A stretch of 64,000 nucleotides of DNA from Streptomyces tibetensis (GCF_007655005.1 NZ_SZVW01000032.1:25327-89326); one strand, 5' to 3'; counted from the first letter of the stretch, positions 39,783-48,999 are shown. A program made the numbers and translations. The notes: generated by a model not told the origin, from the sequence alone.

Positions 39783-40822
39783 GCGGCGGCTCCCTCGGAG
39801 TCGATGGTGCAGTCGACGAGGATCTTCATCACGTCACCGCCGCCTTCCAGGGCCTCGAAGGCGGCCGGTGCCCGGGTGAGCGGGACGACCTTGCTGATGA
39901 GGCGGTGGGCGGCGACGGTGCCGTCGGCGACCAGGGCGACCGCCTTCTCGAAGTCGGAACGGTCGTACAACCGGGCCCCGACGAGGGTGAGTTCGCGCCA
40001 GAAGAAGCGGTGCAGGTTGATCTCGCGGGGCCTCGGGTGGATGGCGACCAGGCACAGCCGCCCGCGTACCCCGAGGACCTCGACGGCCGTGTCGACGCCG
40101 CCGGCGGCACCGGACACCTCGAAGGCCACGTCGGCGCCCGCGTCGCCGGTCCACTCGCCGACGAGCGAGGGGATGTCGGCGGCGGCCGGGTCCCAGGTGG
40201 TCAGCCCCAGTTCCTCGGCGAGCAGCCGGCGGTGCGCGCTGAGTTCCACCACACGCACTTCGGCGCCGGCGGCCCGTGCGACCAGGGCGATGAGGATGCC
40301 GATCGGACCGCCGCCGACCACGACGACCTTCTCGCCGTGGCGGACACCGGCCCGGCCGACGTCGTGCACCGCGACCGCGGTGGGCTCGACGAGCGCGGCC
40401 TGGTCCAGGGGCAGGGAGTGGGGCAGGCGGATGAGGGTGGAGGCGGGGACGGTCCAGCGCTGCTGCATCGCACCGGGGGAGTCGATGCCGATGAAGTCCA
40501 GGTGCTGGCAGATGTGCCGGTGGCCGGAGCGGCAGGCCGGGCAGGTGTCGTCCCAGCGCAGCGGCATCACGGTGACCGCGTCTCCGGGGCGCCAGCCCTC
40601 CACGCCCGCCCCGACCGCGACGACGTGGCCGGACATCTCGTGCCCGAGCACGGCGGGCGTCGCGACGCGGGCGTCCATGTCGCCGTGGAAGATGTGCAGG
40701 TCGGTGCCGCAGATACCGACGTAGGCGGGAGCCACCTGCACCTCGCCCGGGCCGGGTTCGGCGCTTTCGGCCGGCGCGGTGTCGAGCGTTCGGGCGGCGA
40801 GATAGCGAACGGCGAGACTCAT
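39779..40822 (-). CDS. Zinc-dependent medium-chain dehydrogenase
   Basis: A 347-aa MDR of the sorbitol/threonine-dehydrogenase type. The catalytic zinc site has GICGTDLHIF and GHEMSGHVVAVG. The structural zinc loop is CPACRSGHRHIC, with slightly altered spacing. The NAD fold has VVGGGPIGILIA. It lies between FucU and the SDR with 4-base overlaps on both sides. Possible roles are oxidation of the sugar itself or of lactaldehyde; the sequence does not decide. Confidence 0.88.
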   Translation of the reverse strand: MSLAVRYLAARTLDTAPAESAEPGPGEVQVAPAYVGICGTDLHIFHGDMDARVATPAVLGHEMSGHVVAVGAGVEGWRPGDAVTVMPLRWDDTCPACRSGHRHICQHLDFIGIDSPGAMQQRWTVPASTLIRLPHSLPLDQAALVEPTAVAVHDVGRAGVRHGEKVVVVGGGPIGILIALVARAAGAEVRVVELSAHRRLLAEELGLTTWDPAAADIPSLVGEWTGDAGADVAFEVSGAAGGVDTAVEVLGVRGRLCLVAIHPRPREINLHRFFWRELTLVGARLYDRSDFEKAVALVADGTVAAHRLISKVVPLTRAPAAFEALEGGGDVMKILVDCTIDSEGAAA

Positions 40823-41256
40823 CGTGGGATCAGGGTCCTTTCAGCGCGGACGCCGATGGTCAGCAGCAGGTTGGCGTAGGTACGGGTGTCGGCGGTGACG
40901 ACGGCCAGGGCCAGGTCGGGTGAGCGGGCGGCGTCGTAGAACTCGAAACGGCCGAGTGTCTTCACGGGGACGGGCGCGAGCCGGGAGCGGTACTCGGCGA
41001 TGGCCGGCGGTTCCGGCTCCCCCTCGGGCGGCACCATCACGTGGGCCGTCTCGACGGGCAGGGCCCGCAGCAGGACGTCGAGGACGGTGCTGACGTCGAG
41101 CACGCCGGGGGAGAGGTTGAGGTGGACGATCCTCGCCCGTTCCCCGACGGCGGTGCTGGCGGGGTAGTGGCCGTCGGCGAGCAGGACACGGGCCCCGTGC
41201 CCGGCTCCCGCGAGCGCTTCGAGGATGCCGGGGTGGAGCAGTTCGGTCAGCAGCAT
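40819..41256 (-). CDS. fucU: FucU/RbsD-family sugar mutarotase
   Basis: A 145-aa protein from ATG 41256 (GGAAGAGG upstream). It begins MLLTELLHPGILEALAGAGHG, with catalytic His20 as in FucU/RbsD, then LLADGHYPAS and the C-terminal TRTYANLLLTIG block with the family Tyr/Asn residues. FucU interconverts anomers of L-fucose (pyranose forms), giving the form used by the dehydrogenase. It sits 15 bases after the lactonase and overlaps the next gene by 4 bases, exactly where a fucose pathway would need it. Confidence 0.85.
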   Translation of the reverse strand: MLLTELLHPGILEALAGAGHGARVLLADGHYPASTAVGERARIVHLNLSPGVLDVSTVLDVLLRALPVETAHVMVPPEGEPEPPAIAEYRSRLAPVPVKTLGRFEFYDAARSPDLALAVVTADTRTYANLLLTIGVRAERTLIPR

Positions 41257-41270
41257 GAAAGGGCCTCTTC

Positions 41271-42158
41271 CTACGTCTCGTACAGCCGGTAGAAGCCGGC
41301 CGCCGTGTCGCACAGCAGCGCCTGCTTCTCGTGCTCGGAGAAACCATGCAGCAGCTCCTCGACGGTGGCCGCCCAGCGGGCCCAGCCGCCGGCCAGGAGG
41401 CAGACGGGCCAGTCGGAGCCGAACATGAGCCGGTAGGGGCCGAAGGCCGCCAGCAGGGTGTCCCACACCGGCCGGATGTCGGCGATGGTCCACTCGCGGT
41501 GGTCGGCCTCGGTGATCAGCCCGGAGACCTTGCACCGCACCTGCGGGAAGCCGGCCAGCACGCGCACCCTCCGCTGCCAGTCGGGCAGGGTGTCACGGTG
41601 CGCGTGGGGGCCGATGGGCGGCTTCCCCGCGTGGTCCAGGACCAGGGGAAGCTCGGGGAAGCGCTGGGCGAGGCGAATGGCCTGCGGGAACTGATGACTG
41701 CGGATGAGCACGTCATAGCCGAGGCCCCGGTCCTGGACGGCGCGCAGGCCCCGTTCGACGACCGGCTGCTGCAACCACTGCGGATCGGGCTCCCCCTGCA
41801 CCACGTGCCGCACGGCCCTCAGGTTCGAGCCCCCGGTACCGGCGAGGAGCACGTCGAGCATGTCCCCGACGTCGGCCCCGGCGAGATCCGCCCAGCCGAC
41901 GACCGCGCCGACCAGCGGGTCCTTGTCGGCGAGCACGAGCAGTTCCGCCGTCTCCGGCAGGGACGCGATGCACTGGACGAGCACGGTCCGCGTCAGCCAC
42001 CGGCCCGCGATCGGCCGGATCGCCTCCCGCCGCAGGTCCTCGACGCCGTAGCTACGGCGGATCGGTTCGAGGCCCGGCTCGTCCAGCCAGGGCTGCGGGC
42101 GGCGGTCCAGGTCCCACACGTGGTGGTGGGAGTCGACCAGGGGCAGGAACTCAGACAC
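41271..42158 (-). CDS. L-fuconolactonase-like amidohydrolase
   Basis: A 295-aa amidohydrolase-superfamily member of COG3618 type. Metal ligands are in VDSHHHVWD (His11/His13), LDHAGKPPIG and FGSDWPVCLL, the family signature of lactonases acting on aldonolactones. The start is GTG 42158, overlapping the dehydratase by 8 bases. It would hydrolyse L-fucono-lactone, made by the aldo-keto reductase, to L-fuconate, the substrate of the dehydratase gene directly upstream. Confidence 0.9.
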   Translation of the reverse strand: MSEFLPLVDSHHHVWDLDRRPQPWLDEPGLEPIRRSYGVEDLRREAIRPIAGRWLTRTVLVQCIASLPETAELLVLADKDPLVGAVVGWADLAGADVGDMLDVLLAGTGGSNLRAVRHVVQGEPDPQWLQQPVVERGLRAVQDRGLGYDVLIRSHQFPQAIRLAQRFPELPLVLDHAGKPPIGPHAHRDTLPDWQRRVRVLAGFPQVRCKVSGLITEADHREWTIADIRPVWDTLLAAFGPYRLMFGSDWPVCLLAGGWARWAATVEELLHGFSEHEKQALLCDTAAGFYRLYET

Positions 42159-43476
42159 GGGAGGACCAGACCGGGCCGTCGGGGTAGGAGTACTCCTTGA
42201 GGGACTCCGGGTGCATCTGCGCGCTCAGGCCGGGCAGGGTCGGGGGCAGGTAGTGGCCGTCGGTGATGCGCACCGGGTCGACGAAGTGCTCGTGCAGATG
42301 GTCGACGTACTCGATGACGCGGTCCTCGGTGGTGCCGGAGACGGCGACGAAGTCGAACATCGACAGGTGCTGCACCATCTCGCACAGGCCCACTCCGCCG
42401 GCGTGCGGGCAGACCGGCACGCCGAACTTCGCGGCGAGCAGCAGGATCGCGATGTTCTCGTTGACACCGCCGACGCGCGCCGAGTCGATCTGCACGATGT
42501 CCACCGCGCCGGCCTGCAGCAGCTGCTTGAAGACGACCCGGTTGGCGATGTGCTCGCCGGTGGCGACCTTGATGGGGCTGACCGCCTTGCGGACGGCGGC
42601 GTGGCCGAGGATGTCGTCGGGGGAGGTGGGCTCCTCGATCCAGTACGGGTCGTAGGGGGCCAGCTCGCGCATCCAGTCGATGGCGGGCTGGACGTCCCAT
42701 CTCTGGTTGGCGTCGACCGCGACGCGGATGTCCGGGCCGACCGTCTCGCGGGCGACGCGCATGCGCCGGATGTCGTCCTCCAAAGACGCCCCGACCTTCA
42801 GCTTGATCTGCGTGAAGCCGTCGGCGACGGCCTCGCGGGACAGCCGGGCCAGCTTCTCGTCGGAGTACCCCAGCCAGCCCGGGGTGGTGGTGTACGCGGG
42901 ATAGCCACCGTCGATCAGCAGGCCGATGCGCCGCTCGCGGCCCGGCTCGGCACGGCGCAGGATCTCCAGGGCCTCCTCGGGGGTGAGGGCGTCGGACAGC
43001 CAGCGGAAGTCCACCTGCGCCACGAGCTCCTCGGGGGACATCTCACCGAGAAAGCGCCAGACGGGCTTTCCGGCGCGCTTGGCCGCGAGGTCCCAGGCGG
43101 CGTTGACGACGGCGCCGGTCGCCATGTGGATGGCGCCCTTCTCCGGCCCCAGCCAGCGCAGTTGGGGATCGTGGACGAGGGAGCGGGAGAAGGCGCCGAG
43201 GTCGCCGCAGACTTCCTCGACCGACCGTCCGACGACGTGCGGGGCGAGGGTGGCGATGGCGGCGGCCTGCGCGTCGTTGCCCCGCCCGGTGGTGAAGGCC
43301 AGCGCGTGGCCCTCCAGCCCGTCGCCGGCGTCGGTGCGCAGGACCACGTAGGCGGCCGAGTAGTCGGGCTCGGGGTTCATCGCGTCCGAGCCGTCGAGAT
43401 GCTCGGAGGTGGGGAAGCGGACGTCCAGGACGTCCAGGGCGATGATGCGGGCGGTGGAGGGCACGGCGGAGGACAT
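42151..43476 (-). CDS. L-fuconate dehydratase (enolase superfamily)
   Basis: A 441-aa mandelate-racemase-group enolase. Metal and catalytic residues: KLKVGAS with the Lys pair near 220, VDANQRWD, EEPTSPDDI, ATGEHIANRV and PHAGGVGL. The C-terminal EYVDHLHEHFVDPV and the full length match L-fuconate dehydratases rather than the shorter D-galactonate or glucarate enzymes. It makes 2-keto-3-deoxy-L-fuconate, and is the strongest single marker that the operon is for L-fucose (or a related 6-deoxy or galacto sugar). Confidence 0.9.
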   Translation of the reverse strand: MSSAVPSTARIIALDVLDVRFPTSEHLDGSDAMNPEPDYSAAYVVLRTDAGDGLEGHALAFTTGRGNDAQAAAIATLAPHVVGRSVEEVCGDLGAFSRSLVHDPQLRWLGPEKGAIHMATGAVVNAAWDLAAKRAGKPVWRFLGEMSPEELVAQVDFRWLSDALTPEEALEILRRAEPGRERRIGLLIDGGYPAYTTTPGWLGYSDEKLARLSREAVADGFTQIKLKVGASLEDDIRRMRVARETVGPDIRVAVDANQRWDVQPAIDWMRELAPYDPYWIEEPTSPDDILGHAAVRKAVSPIKVATGEHIANRVVFKQLLQAGAVDIVQIDSARVGGVNENIAILLLAAKFGVPVCPHAGGVGLCEMVQHLSMFDFVAVSGTTEDRVIEYVDHLHEHFVDPVRITDGHYLPPTLPGLSAQMHPESLKEYSYPDGPVWSSRV

Positions 43477-43572
43477 GGCAGCAACTCCTGTGGGGGCGGG
43501 TGGGGCGCGCGGCCCCCCTGCGGCGGGAAGGGTGAGGCGGTGGTCGGTGTCCGGCGGCGACGGCCGCCCGGT

Positions 43573-44616
43573 TCACTCCTGGACCTTGCCGCCCGTGATC
43601 CGGGAGATGGTCAGGGCGACCAGGATGATCAGGCCGTTGAGGGCGCCGATCCACTGGGCGGGGACACCGGCCAGGGTGAGCACGTTCTGGATCATGAAGA
43701 GCAGCAGGATGCCGCTGAAGGCGCCGAACACGGTGCCCTTGCCGCCGTTGAGGCTGATGCCACCGATGACGGCCGCGGCGAACACGGTGAAGATGTAGCC
43801 GTTGCCCTGGGCGGAGGCGACCGAGGCCAGCCGTCCGGAGAGCATCAGACCCGCGAGGGCGGCGAGCAGGCTGCCGGTGACGATGACGATCCACAGCACC
43901 CGGTCGGTGCGGATGCCGGCCGCCTTCGCCGCGTCGACGTTGCCGCCGATGGCGTAGAGCGAGCGGCCGAAGCTGGTCCAGCCGAGGACGACGATCGCGA
44001 CGGCGAACAGGGCCAGGCAGATCCAGATCGAGGCCGGCATGCCGATCCATTCGGCGGTGCCCAGGTAGAGCATCGAGGAGGGCAGCTGGAAGAACGTCTG
44101 GCCGCCGGAGATGCCGGTGAGGATGCCGCGCAGCACGATCAGCATGCCGAGCGTGACGATGAAGCCGTTGAGGCCGAAGCGGATGATCAGGACGGAGTTG
44201 ATGACGCCGATCAGCAGACCCACGGCCAGGGTCACGGGGATCGACAGGCCCCCGGGTATCAGCCCGAGCCCGTGTCCGGCTCCGGCCGGCACCACGAGCC
44301 AGGCGGCCACGCCGGGCGCGAGACCCATCGTGGACTCCAGGGACAGGTCCATCTTCTTGACGATCAGGATCATCGTCTGCGCGAGGACCAGCAGCGCCAT
44401 CTCGGACATGGTCTGCAGGACGTTGATGAGGTTGTCGGCCTGCAGGAAGACCGGGTTGACGATCTGGCCGACGATCGCGATGGCCACGATCGCCGGAACG
44501 AGCGCGAGGTCACGCAGCCGGGCCAGCGGGATCCGGCCGCCGAGCAGCGCGATCCGCTTCGCGCGGTGCGCGTCCGTCGCGGTGGCGGACGCGTCGGCGA
44601 CGACGGTTTCAGGCAT
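43573..44616 (-). CDS. Sugar ABC transporter permease, RbsC type
   Basis: A 347-aa permease with 8-10 hydrophobic segments. GLNGFIVTLGMLIVLRGIL and GRSLYAIGGNVDAAKAAGI are the hallmarks of RbsC/XylH-type subunits, the latter being the ATPase contact; AAAVIGGISLNGGKGTVFGAF follows. It overlaps the ATPase gene by 8 bases. Together with the ATPase and binding protein it makes a complete CUT2 monosaccharide importer, suited to L-fucose uptake. Confidence 0.92.
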   Translation of the reverse strand: MPETVVADASATATDAHRAKRIALLGGRIPLARLRDLALVPAIVAIAIVGQIVNPVFLQADNLINVLQTMSEMALLVLAQTMILIVKKMDLSLESTMGLAPGVAAWLVVPAGAGHGLGLIPGGLSIPVTLAVGLLIGVINSVLIIRFGLNGFIVTLGMLIVLRGILTGISGGQTFFQLPSSMLYLGTAEWIGMPASIWICLALFAVAIVVLGWTSFGRSLYAIGGNVDAAKAAGIRTDRVLWIVIVTGSLLAALAGLMLSGRLASVASAQGNGYIFTVFAAAVIGGISLNGGKGTVFGAFSGILLLFMIQNVLTLAGVPAQWIGALNGLIILVALTISRITGGKVQE

Positions 44617-46174
44617 TGAGGTCCATTCCTTCCATCGCGGCGACGAGGTCGTGGTCGTGCCAGCCTCGGGCGATCTCGTTGGTCACACGGCCCTGGAACA
44701 TCACCAGGACGCGGTCGCACATGCGCAGGTCGTCGAGCTCGTCGGAGGCGATGAGTACTCCGGTGCCGCTCTGAGCGGTCTCCTCGACCTTGCCGAGGAG
44801 GAATTCCTTGGACCGCACGTCCACGCCGGCGGTCGGGTTGATCAGGACCAGCAGCCGGGGGTCGTCGGCCAGGGCCCGGGCCATGACGACCTTCTGCTGG
44901 TTGCCTCCGGAGAGTCCGGAGACGGGCAGCTCAGGGCCCGGTGTCTTGATCGCCAGGTTCCGGATCATGCCCTCCGCGAGCCGGTCCCGCCGGCCGCGGT
45001 TCAGGAACCCGCCTTGGCCCAGGCGCTTGGGCACGGACAGCGTGGCGTTGTCCGCGATCGACATGTCGGGCACGAAGCCCTGATGGTGCCGGTCCTGCGG
45101 GACGAACCCGGCACCTGCGGCGAGGGCGGCGGGCACGCTGCCCGGCCGGGGCCGGCGACCGGCGATCTCGATGTTTCCGGTCGAAGCGGCCCGCAGACCC
45201 ACAACCGTCTCGGCGACCTCGGTACGGCCGCTGGCGGCGGCCCCCGCGAGTCCGACGATCTCCCCGGCGCCCACCCGGAACGTCACGTCACCGTAGTCGC
45301 CGTCACTGCCCAGCGCGCGCACGGACAGCGCGGGCGGGGCGGTGCTGTCGAGGCTGCTGGGGCGTTCCTGCCGCCGGTCCGCCGCCGCCTCGCCGGTCAT
45401 GGCGGCGACCAGCTCCGTGCGGGGCAGGCCGGCGACCGGGGCGGTCACGATGTGCCGGGCGTCGCGGAACACCGTCACCATGTCGCAGATCTCGTAGACC
45501 TCCTGCAGGTGGTGACTGATGAACAGGAAGGTCACGCCCTGGCGTTGCAGGTCGCGGATGCGGTCGAAGAGCCGGTTGATGGCCGCCCCGTCGAGTTGTG
45601 CGGTGGGTTCGTCGAGGATGATGAACCGGGCCCCGAAGGACAGCGCCCGGGCGATCTCCACGAACTGCCGCTGCTCCACGTTCAGGTCGCCGGCCGGGGT
45701 CTGCGGGTCGACGTCCACCGACCAGGTCGACAGCAGTTCCTGGGCCCGGCGGCGCACGCCCGTCCAGCTGATCAGCCGGCTGGGACCGTGGTCGTGCCGG
45801 TTCAGGAAGAGGTTCTCCGCGACGGTCAGCGTGGGGATGATCGTGGATTTCTGGTAGACGCACGCCACACGCTGCCGCCAGGCGTCGCGGTCCGCGAGTC
45901 GCGGTGCGGGGCTGCCGCCGAAGGTGACCTTGCCCTCGTCCGGGGACTGCAGGCCCGTGAGGACGGACACCAGGGTGGACTTGCCCGCCCCGTTGCGTCC
46001 GACGAGCGCGTGGGTCTCGCCGGCCCTGATGGTGATCCGGGCGCCGTTCAGGGCCACCGTCGGACCGAATCGTTTGACTATGCGCGTCGCCTCGACGATG
46101 GGCAGGCCCGTGGAGGCCCGCCCATGGTCCGCCGGGGCGGGCACGGGGTTCGCTGTTCGCTCCCCGTCCTTCAT
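44609..46174 (-). CDS. Sugar ABC transporter ATPase with two domains, RbsA/MglA type
   Basis: A 521-aa fusion of two ATPase domains, the CUT2 arrangement. The first has ALVGRNGAGKSTLVSVLTGL (~50-70), a Q-loop, LNVEQRQFVEIARAL as its signature variant, and IILDEPTAQLDG. The second has a degenerate Walker A (GLAGAAASGRTEVAETVVG), SGGNQQKVVMARALADDP, and LLVLINPTAGVDVRSK. Degeneration of the second site is normal for this family. It lies between binding protein and permease. Confidence 0.93.
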   Translation of the reverse strand: MKDGERTANPVPAPADHGRASTGLPIVEATRIVKRFGPTVALNGARITIRAGETHALVGRNGAGKSTLVSVLTGLQSPDEGKVTFGGSPAPRLADRDAWRQRVACVYQKSTIIPTLTVAENLFLNRHDHGPSRLISWTGVRRRAQELLSTWSVDVDPQTPAGDLNVEQRQFVEIARALSFGARFIILDEPTAQLDGAAINRLFDRIRDLQRQGVTFLFISHHLQEVYEICDMVTVFRDARHIVTAPVAGLPRTELVAAMTGEAAADRRQERPSSLDSTAPPALSVRALGSDGDYGDVTFRVGAGEIVGLAGAAASGRTEVAETVVGLRAASTGNIEIAGRRPRPGSVPAALAAGAGFVPQDRHHQGFVPDMSIADNATLSVPKRLGQGGFLNRGRRDRLAEGMIRNLAIKTPGPELPVSGLSGGNQQKVVMARALADDPRLLVLINPTAGVDVRSKEFLLGKVEETAQSGTGVLIASDELDDLRMCDRVLVMFQGRVTNEIARGWHDHDLVAAMEGMDLNA

Positions 46175-46218
46175 CTCAACCGCCTAGATCTCGTCAGCTG
46201 TGGCTCTGCCGGGGAATG

Positions 46219-47280
46219 TCAGCCGAGGTTGTTGCCCCAGAGGGCCTTGTCGTCGCTCTTGACGCTGGGGACACCGCCGTAGGTGCCGCCGTCCGCCGTG
46301 ACCAGCGGGGCGGAGAGCTGGTCCTCCAGCAGGCCGGGACGGACCTGGATGATGGTGCTGTCGTGGTCGGTCTTGCCGGGCTTGAACTTCTTCCCGTCGA
46401 TCGCGGCCTTCAGGTAGTACAGGGCGTACTTGGCGTAGAGGTCGGCCGGCTGGGAGACGGTGGCGTCGATCTTGCCCGCGGCGATGGACTTGAGCTCCTC
46501 GGGGATGCCGTCGTTGGAGACCACGAACACGTGCTTCTTGTTCTTCGGGTCGACCAGCAGACCGCGCTGCTTGAGCACCTGGAGCGTGCCGGCCAGGGCG
46601 AAGCTGGACTGCATGTAGACGCCCTTGATGTCCGGGTTGGCGGTCAGGTCGGTCTGGAGCTTCTGGGCCGCTATCGCCCCGTCCCAGTTGGTGGCCTCGC
46701 CGAGGACCTTGATGCCGGGGTAGTTCTTCTTCATGCAGTCGTTGAACGCCTCGGTGCGGTCACGGCCGTTGATGGAGTCGAGGCCGCCCTGCAGCATGAC
46801 GACCTTGCCCTTGCCGCCCAGCTTGGTGCCGAGGAACTGGCAGGCCTTCTCGCCGTAGGCGCGGTTGTCGGCGCGGACGACCATGTAGACCTTGCCGCTG
46901 TCGGGGCGGGTGTCCACGGTGACGACGGGGATCTTCTTGGCCTCCATCTGCGCCAGGGTGGGCGCGATGGCGGCGGTGTCCTGCGGGGCCATCGCGACGC
47001 CCTTGACCCCCTGGCTCATGAAGGTCTGCGCGTTCGCGGTCAGCTTGGCGACGTCGTTCTGCGAGTTGGTGGTCTTCAGGTCCAGGCCCAGCTCCTTGGC
47101 GAACTGGGGGGTGTACTTGATGTACGAGTTCCAGAAGTCGGTGTCGGAGCGGGGGTAGTCGACACCCACGAGCGGCTTGTCGCCCGACGACGCGGCGGTG
47201 GTGGAGCCGCCGCAGGCGCTGAGCAGCGTCAGTGCGCAGACGACGGAAACGGTGGAGCAGAGAGCGGATCTGAGTCTCAT
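46219..47280 (-). CDS. Sugar-binding lipoprotein, RbsB type
   Basis: A 353-aa lipoprotein. Signal peptide RLRSALCSTVSVVCALTLLS and lipobox LLSAC give lipidated Cys23. The mature part begins PLVGVDYPRSDTDFWNSYIK, with VTVDTRPDSGKVYMVVRADN and VFVVSNDGIPEELKSIAAGK of type-1 periplasmic-binding folds. It is the first gene of the fucose operon, so the promoter must lie in the region upstream. Fucose as ligand is inferred from context. Confidence 0.92.
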   Translation of the reverse strand: MRLRSALCSTVSVVCALTLLSACGGSTTAASSGDKPLVGVDYPRSDTDFWNSYIKYTPQFAKELGLDLKTTNSQNDVAKLTANAQTFMSQGVKGVAMAPQDTAAIAPTLAQMEAKKIPVVTVDTRPDSGKVYMVVRADNRAYGEKACQFLGTKLGGKGKVVMLQGGLDSINGRDRTEAFNDCMKKNYPGIKVLGEATNWDGAIAAQKLQTDLTANPDIKGVYMQSSFALAGTLQVLKQRGLLVDPKNKKHVFVVSNDGIPEELKSIAAGKIDATVSQPADLYAKYALYYLKAAIDGKKFKPGKTDHDSTIIQVRPGLLEDQLSAPLVTADGGTYGGVPSVKSDDKALWGNNLG

Positions 47281-47506
47281 CGTTGGATTCCTCGCGCTGG
47301 TCCCGTAGCGGAAGTTGTTACGCCGACACGACAGCTGTGTGTCGCTCGTGAAGAGATGGGATGTTTATAGATGCTGTTCGGTCGGGCCGTCTAGAGGCTT
47401 GAGTGAAGTTGCAGGTAAGGCGCGTCAGGCGATCTAGGGAATGGCTGCTGCGCAGCCCTGGAGGAAGATCCATCCCATCAATAATGAGATGGATCCGTGA
47501 CACCCG
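47281..47506 (-). promoter_or_regulatory. Upstream region of the fucose operon with repeated GATGGGATG and an inverted repeat
   Basis: No gene is seen here. GATGGGATG occurs at 47355-47363 and, inverted (CATCCCATC), at 47471-47479. A perfect 8-base inverted repeat GATCCATC (47468-47475) / GATGGATC (47488-47495) surrounds a 12-base AT-rich spacer. These are candidate operators for the FCD-type regulators at the end of the operon. Confidence 0.45.
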
Positions 47507-47823
47507 TCACAGCCCCACGAGCTGCCACTCCTGGTTCCAGCCGGTGGTGGAGGGCCGCTGGATGACGTTCGCGCGGTTGTCCGTGGAGTTGCCCTGCGCG
47601 TCCGCGCAGAGTCGGTGATCCGGGCGAAGTCGTTGACGGTGGTCATGCCCGGGGTGGACGGCTGCAGTTCGTAGGCGGGGTGGAAAGTCTGCGTCCACCG
47701 CAGGTTCCACCCGTGGGCGAAGGTCGAGGAGGCGCCGGCGTAGTCACCTGCCAAGGTTTTGTCACCGGTGGAGCGAGGGCGGCCTGCCGGGCCGAGGTCA
47801 TGGCCGTCGCGCGGGGTTCTCAT
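47507..47823 (-). pseudogene. Remnant of a ricin-type lectin domain protein, frameshifted
   Basis: One frame reads FAHGWNLRWTQTFHPAYELQ then PSTPGMTTVNDFARITDS; a shift near 47620 moves into LCADAQGNSTDNRANVIQRP and ends GWNQEWQLVGL. The second half is the last repeat of a ricin-type beta-trefoil (CxDxxGNSTxNxxxVxxWxC...NQxW). The preceding catalytic part is missing on the upstream side. It looks like the C-terminus of a lost secreted enzyme. Confidence 0.55.
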
Positions 47824-48058
47824 GAGCGGCGGCAGGGGCCGCAGCCACTGACTCCATCTCGTGAGCCCGACGGGACGAACGCCGATGACATGGGATGAAT
47901 TAACGGGGATGTGCCCGCGCTTGTCTAGAGCATGCGCGACAAAACCTTTTCACCCAGGCGAAATATCACCGTTACCGGGCGATCGGGGACGCGCGGATGG
48001 CCGGGGGAGGGTGGCTTGGCCCTCCTACATGGGATGTCTGATCTGATCGCCGGTGTGC
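47824..48058. other. Non-coding interval
   Basis: No convincing gene. CATGGGATG occurs near 47888 and again near 48029, echoing the GATGGGATG of the fucose promoter region. A relatively AT-rich stretch around 47935-47970 may hold promoter elements. Nothing else is seen. Confidence 0.35.
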
Positions 48059-48754
48059 TCAGGACTGCTTGCCGGAGCGCTTGTCACGGATACGCTGCGC
48101 GACGTCGCGCAGCTTGACGTTGTGGTGCTGGGAGATGTTGCGCAGCACGTTGAAGGCGTCTTCGTCGCTCATCCCGTGGCGCTCCATGAGGATGCCCATG
48201 GCCTCGCCGATGGCGTGCCGGGTCTGCAGCGCGTGTTCGAGCTGGTCGATGGTGCGGGCGTCCGAGAGGGCGACGGCGGCGTGCGAGGCCAGCAGCCAGC
48301 CGGCGGTCGCGATGTCCTCGGTGAAGGTGCCCGGGCGGCCGGCGTACAGGTTGAGTGCGCCGAAGTCCTCGTCGTGGGTGTAGAGCAGGACCCCGGTCAT
48401 GCTGCCGATGCCCAGCTCGCGCGCGGCCGCGGCGTAGCGGGGCCAGTCCGGCTGGGGCCGGGTCATGTCCACGATCCGGAACACGCGCTCGTCTTCCGCG
48501 CGGCGGGCGAGGTCGAAGCACGGCCCCTCGCCCAGCTCGCCCTGCAGACGGTCGGACTCCTGGACCATGTCGCCGCACGAGGACAGCGTGACGGCACGGC
48601 CCTTGCGCACCGCGAGGATCCCCGCCGCGTCACAGCCGTCCACCAGCCTCACGGCCGATGCCGCGATCTCGTCCAGTGTCTGCTGTACGGAGTCCTGTTT
48701 CAGCAGGGTCCGCGCGAGCACGGCCATTTCCTCGGCGAACTTCTGCCACTCCAT
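48059..48754 (-). CDS. GAF and ANTAR domain RNA-binding regulator
   Basis: A 231-aa protein. An N-terminal GAF domain (~20-155) has VDGCDAAGILAVRKG and LNLYAGRPGTFTEDI. The C-terminal ANTAR domain (~165-225) has LEHALQTRHAIGEAMGILME and DEDAFNVLRNISQHHN, the helices that bind terminator-type RNA hairpins. Such proteins prevent transcription termination in response to a signal. The gene stands alone on this strand; target and signal are unknown. Confidence 0.9.
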   Translation of the reverse strand: MEWQKFAEEMAVLARTLLKQDSVQQTLDEIAASAVRLVDGCDAAGILAVRKGRAVTLSSCGDMVQESDRLQGELGEGPCFDLARRAEDERVFRIVDMTRPQPDWPRYAAAARELGIGSMTGVLLYTHDEDFGALNLYAGRPGTFTEDIATAGWLLASHAAVALSDARTIDQLEHALQTRHAIGEAMGILMERHGMSDEDAFNVLRNISQHHNVKLRDVAQRIRDKRSGKQS

Positions 48755-48999
48755 GTCGCACCGCCCGCGTCGATCACCAGTCCGGCCACCCTACGCACAG
48801 CCTTGCCCCTTACCGTCGAAGGCGCCAGGACCACGGAGCGCGGCGCGAGCCGCGGCGCCTTCCGGTCCGGTGGGCCGAGCGATGGTGATTCGGGGGCCGC
48901 GGTGACGAGATCACGCAACCCCTGGGTTGCCGACGATCCCGTCCCATAACCTCGTGCTTGGAGGCGTCAGAGGCCGGACGTGTCCGCCGTGAGGAGGCG

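Noticed and set aside
42211..44619. 802-aa plus-strand open frame over the dehydratase and permease genes
   Set aside because: Antisense to well-supported enzyme and transporter genes; no recognisable protein family.
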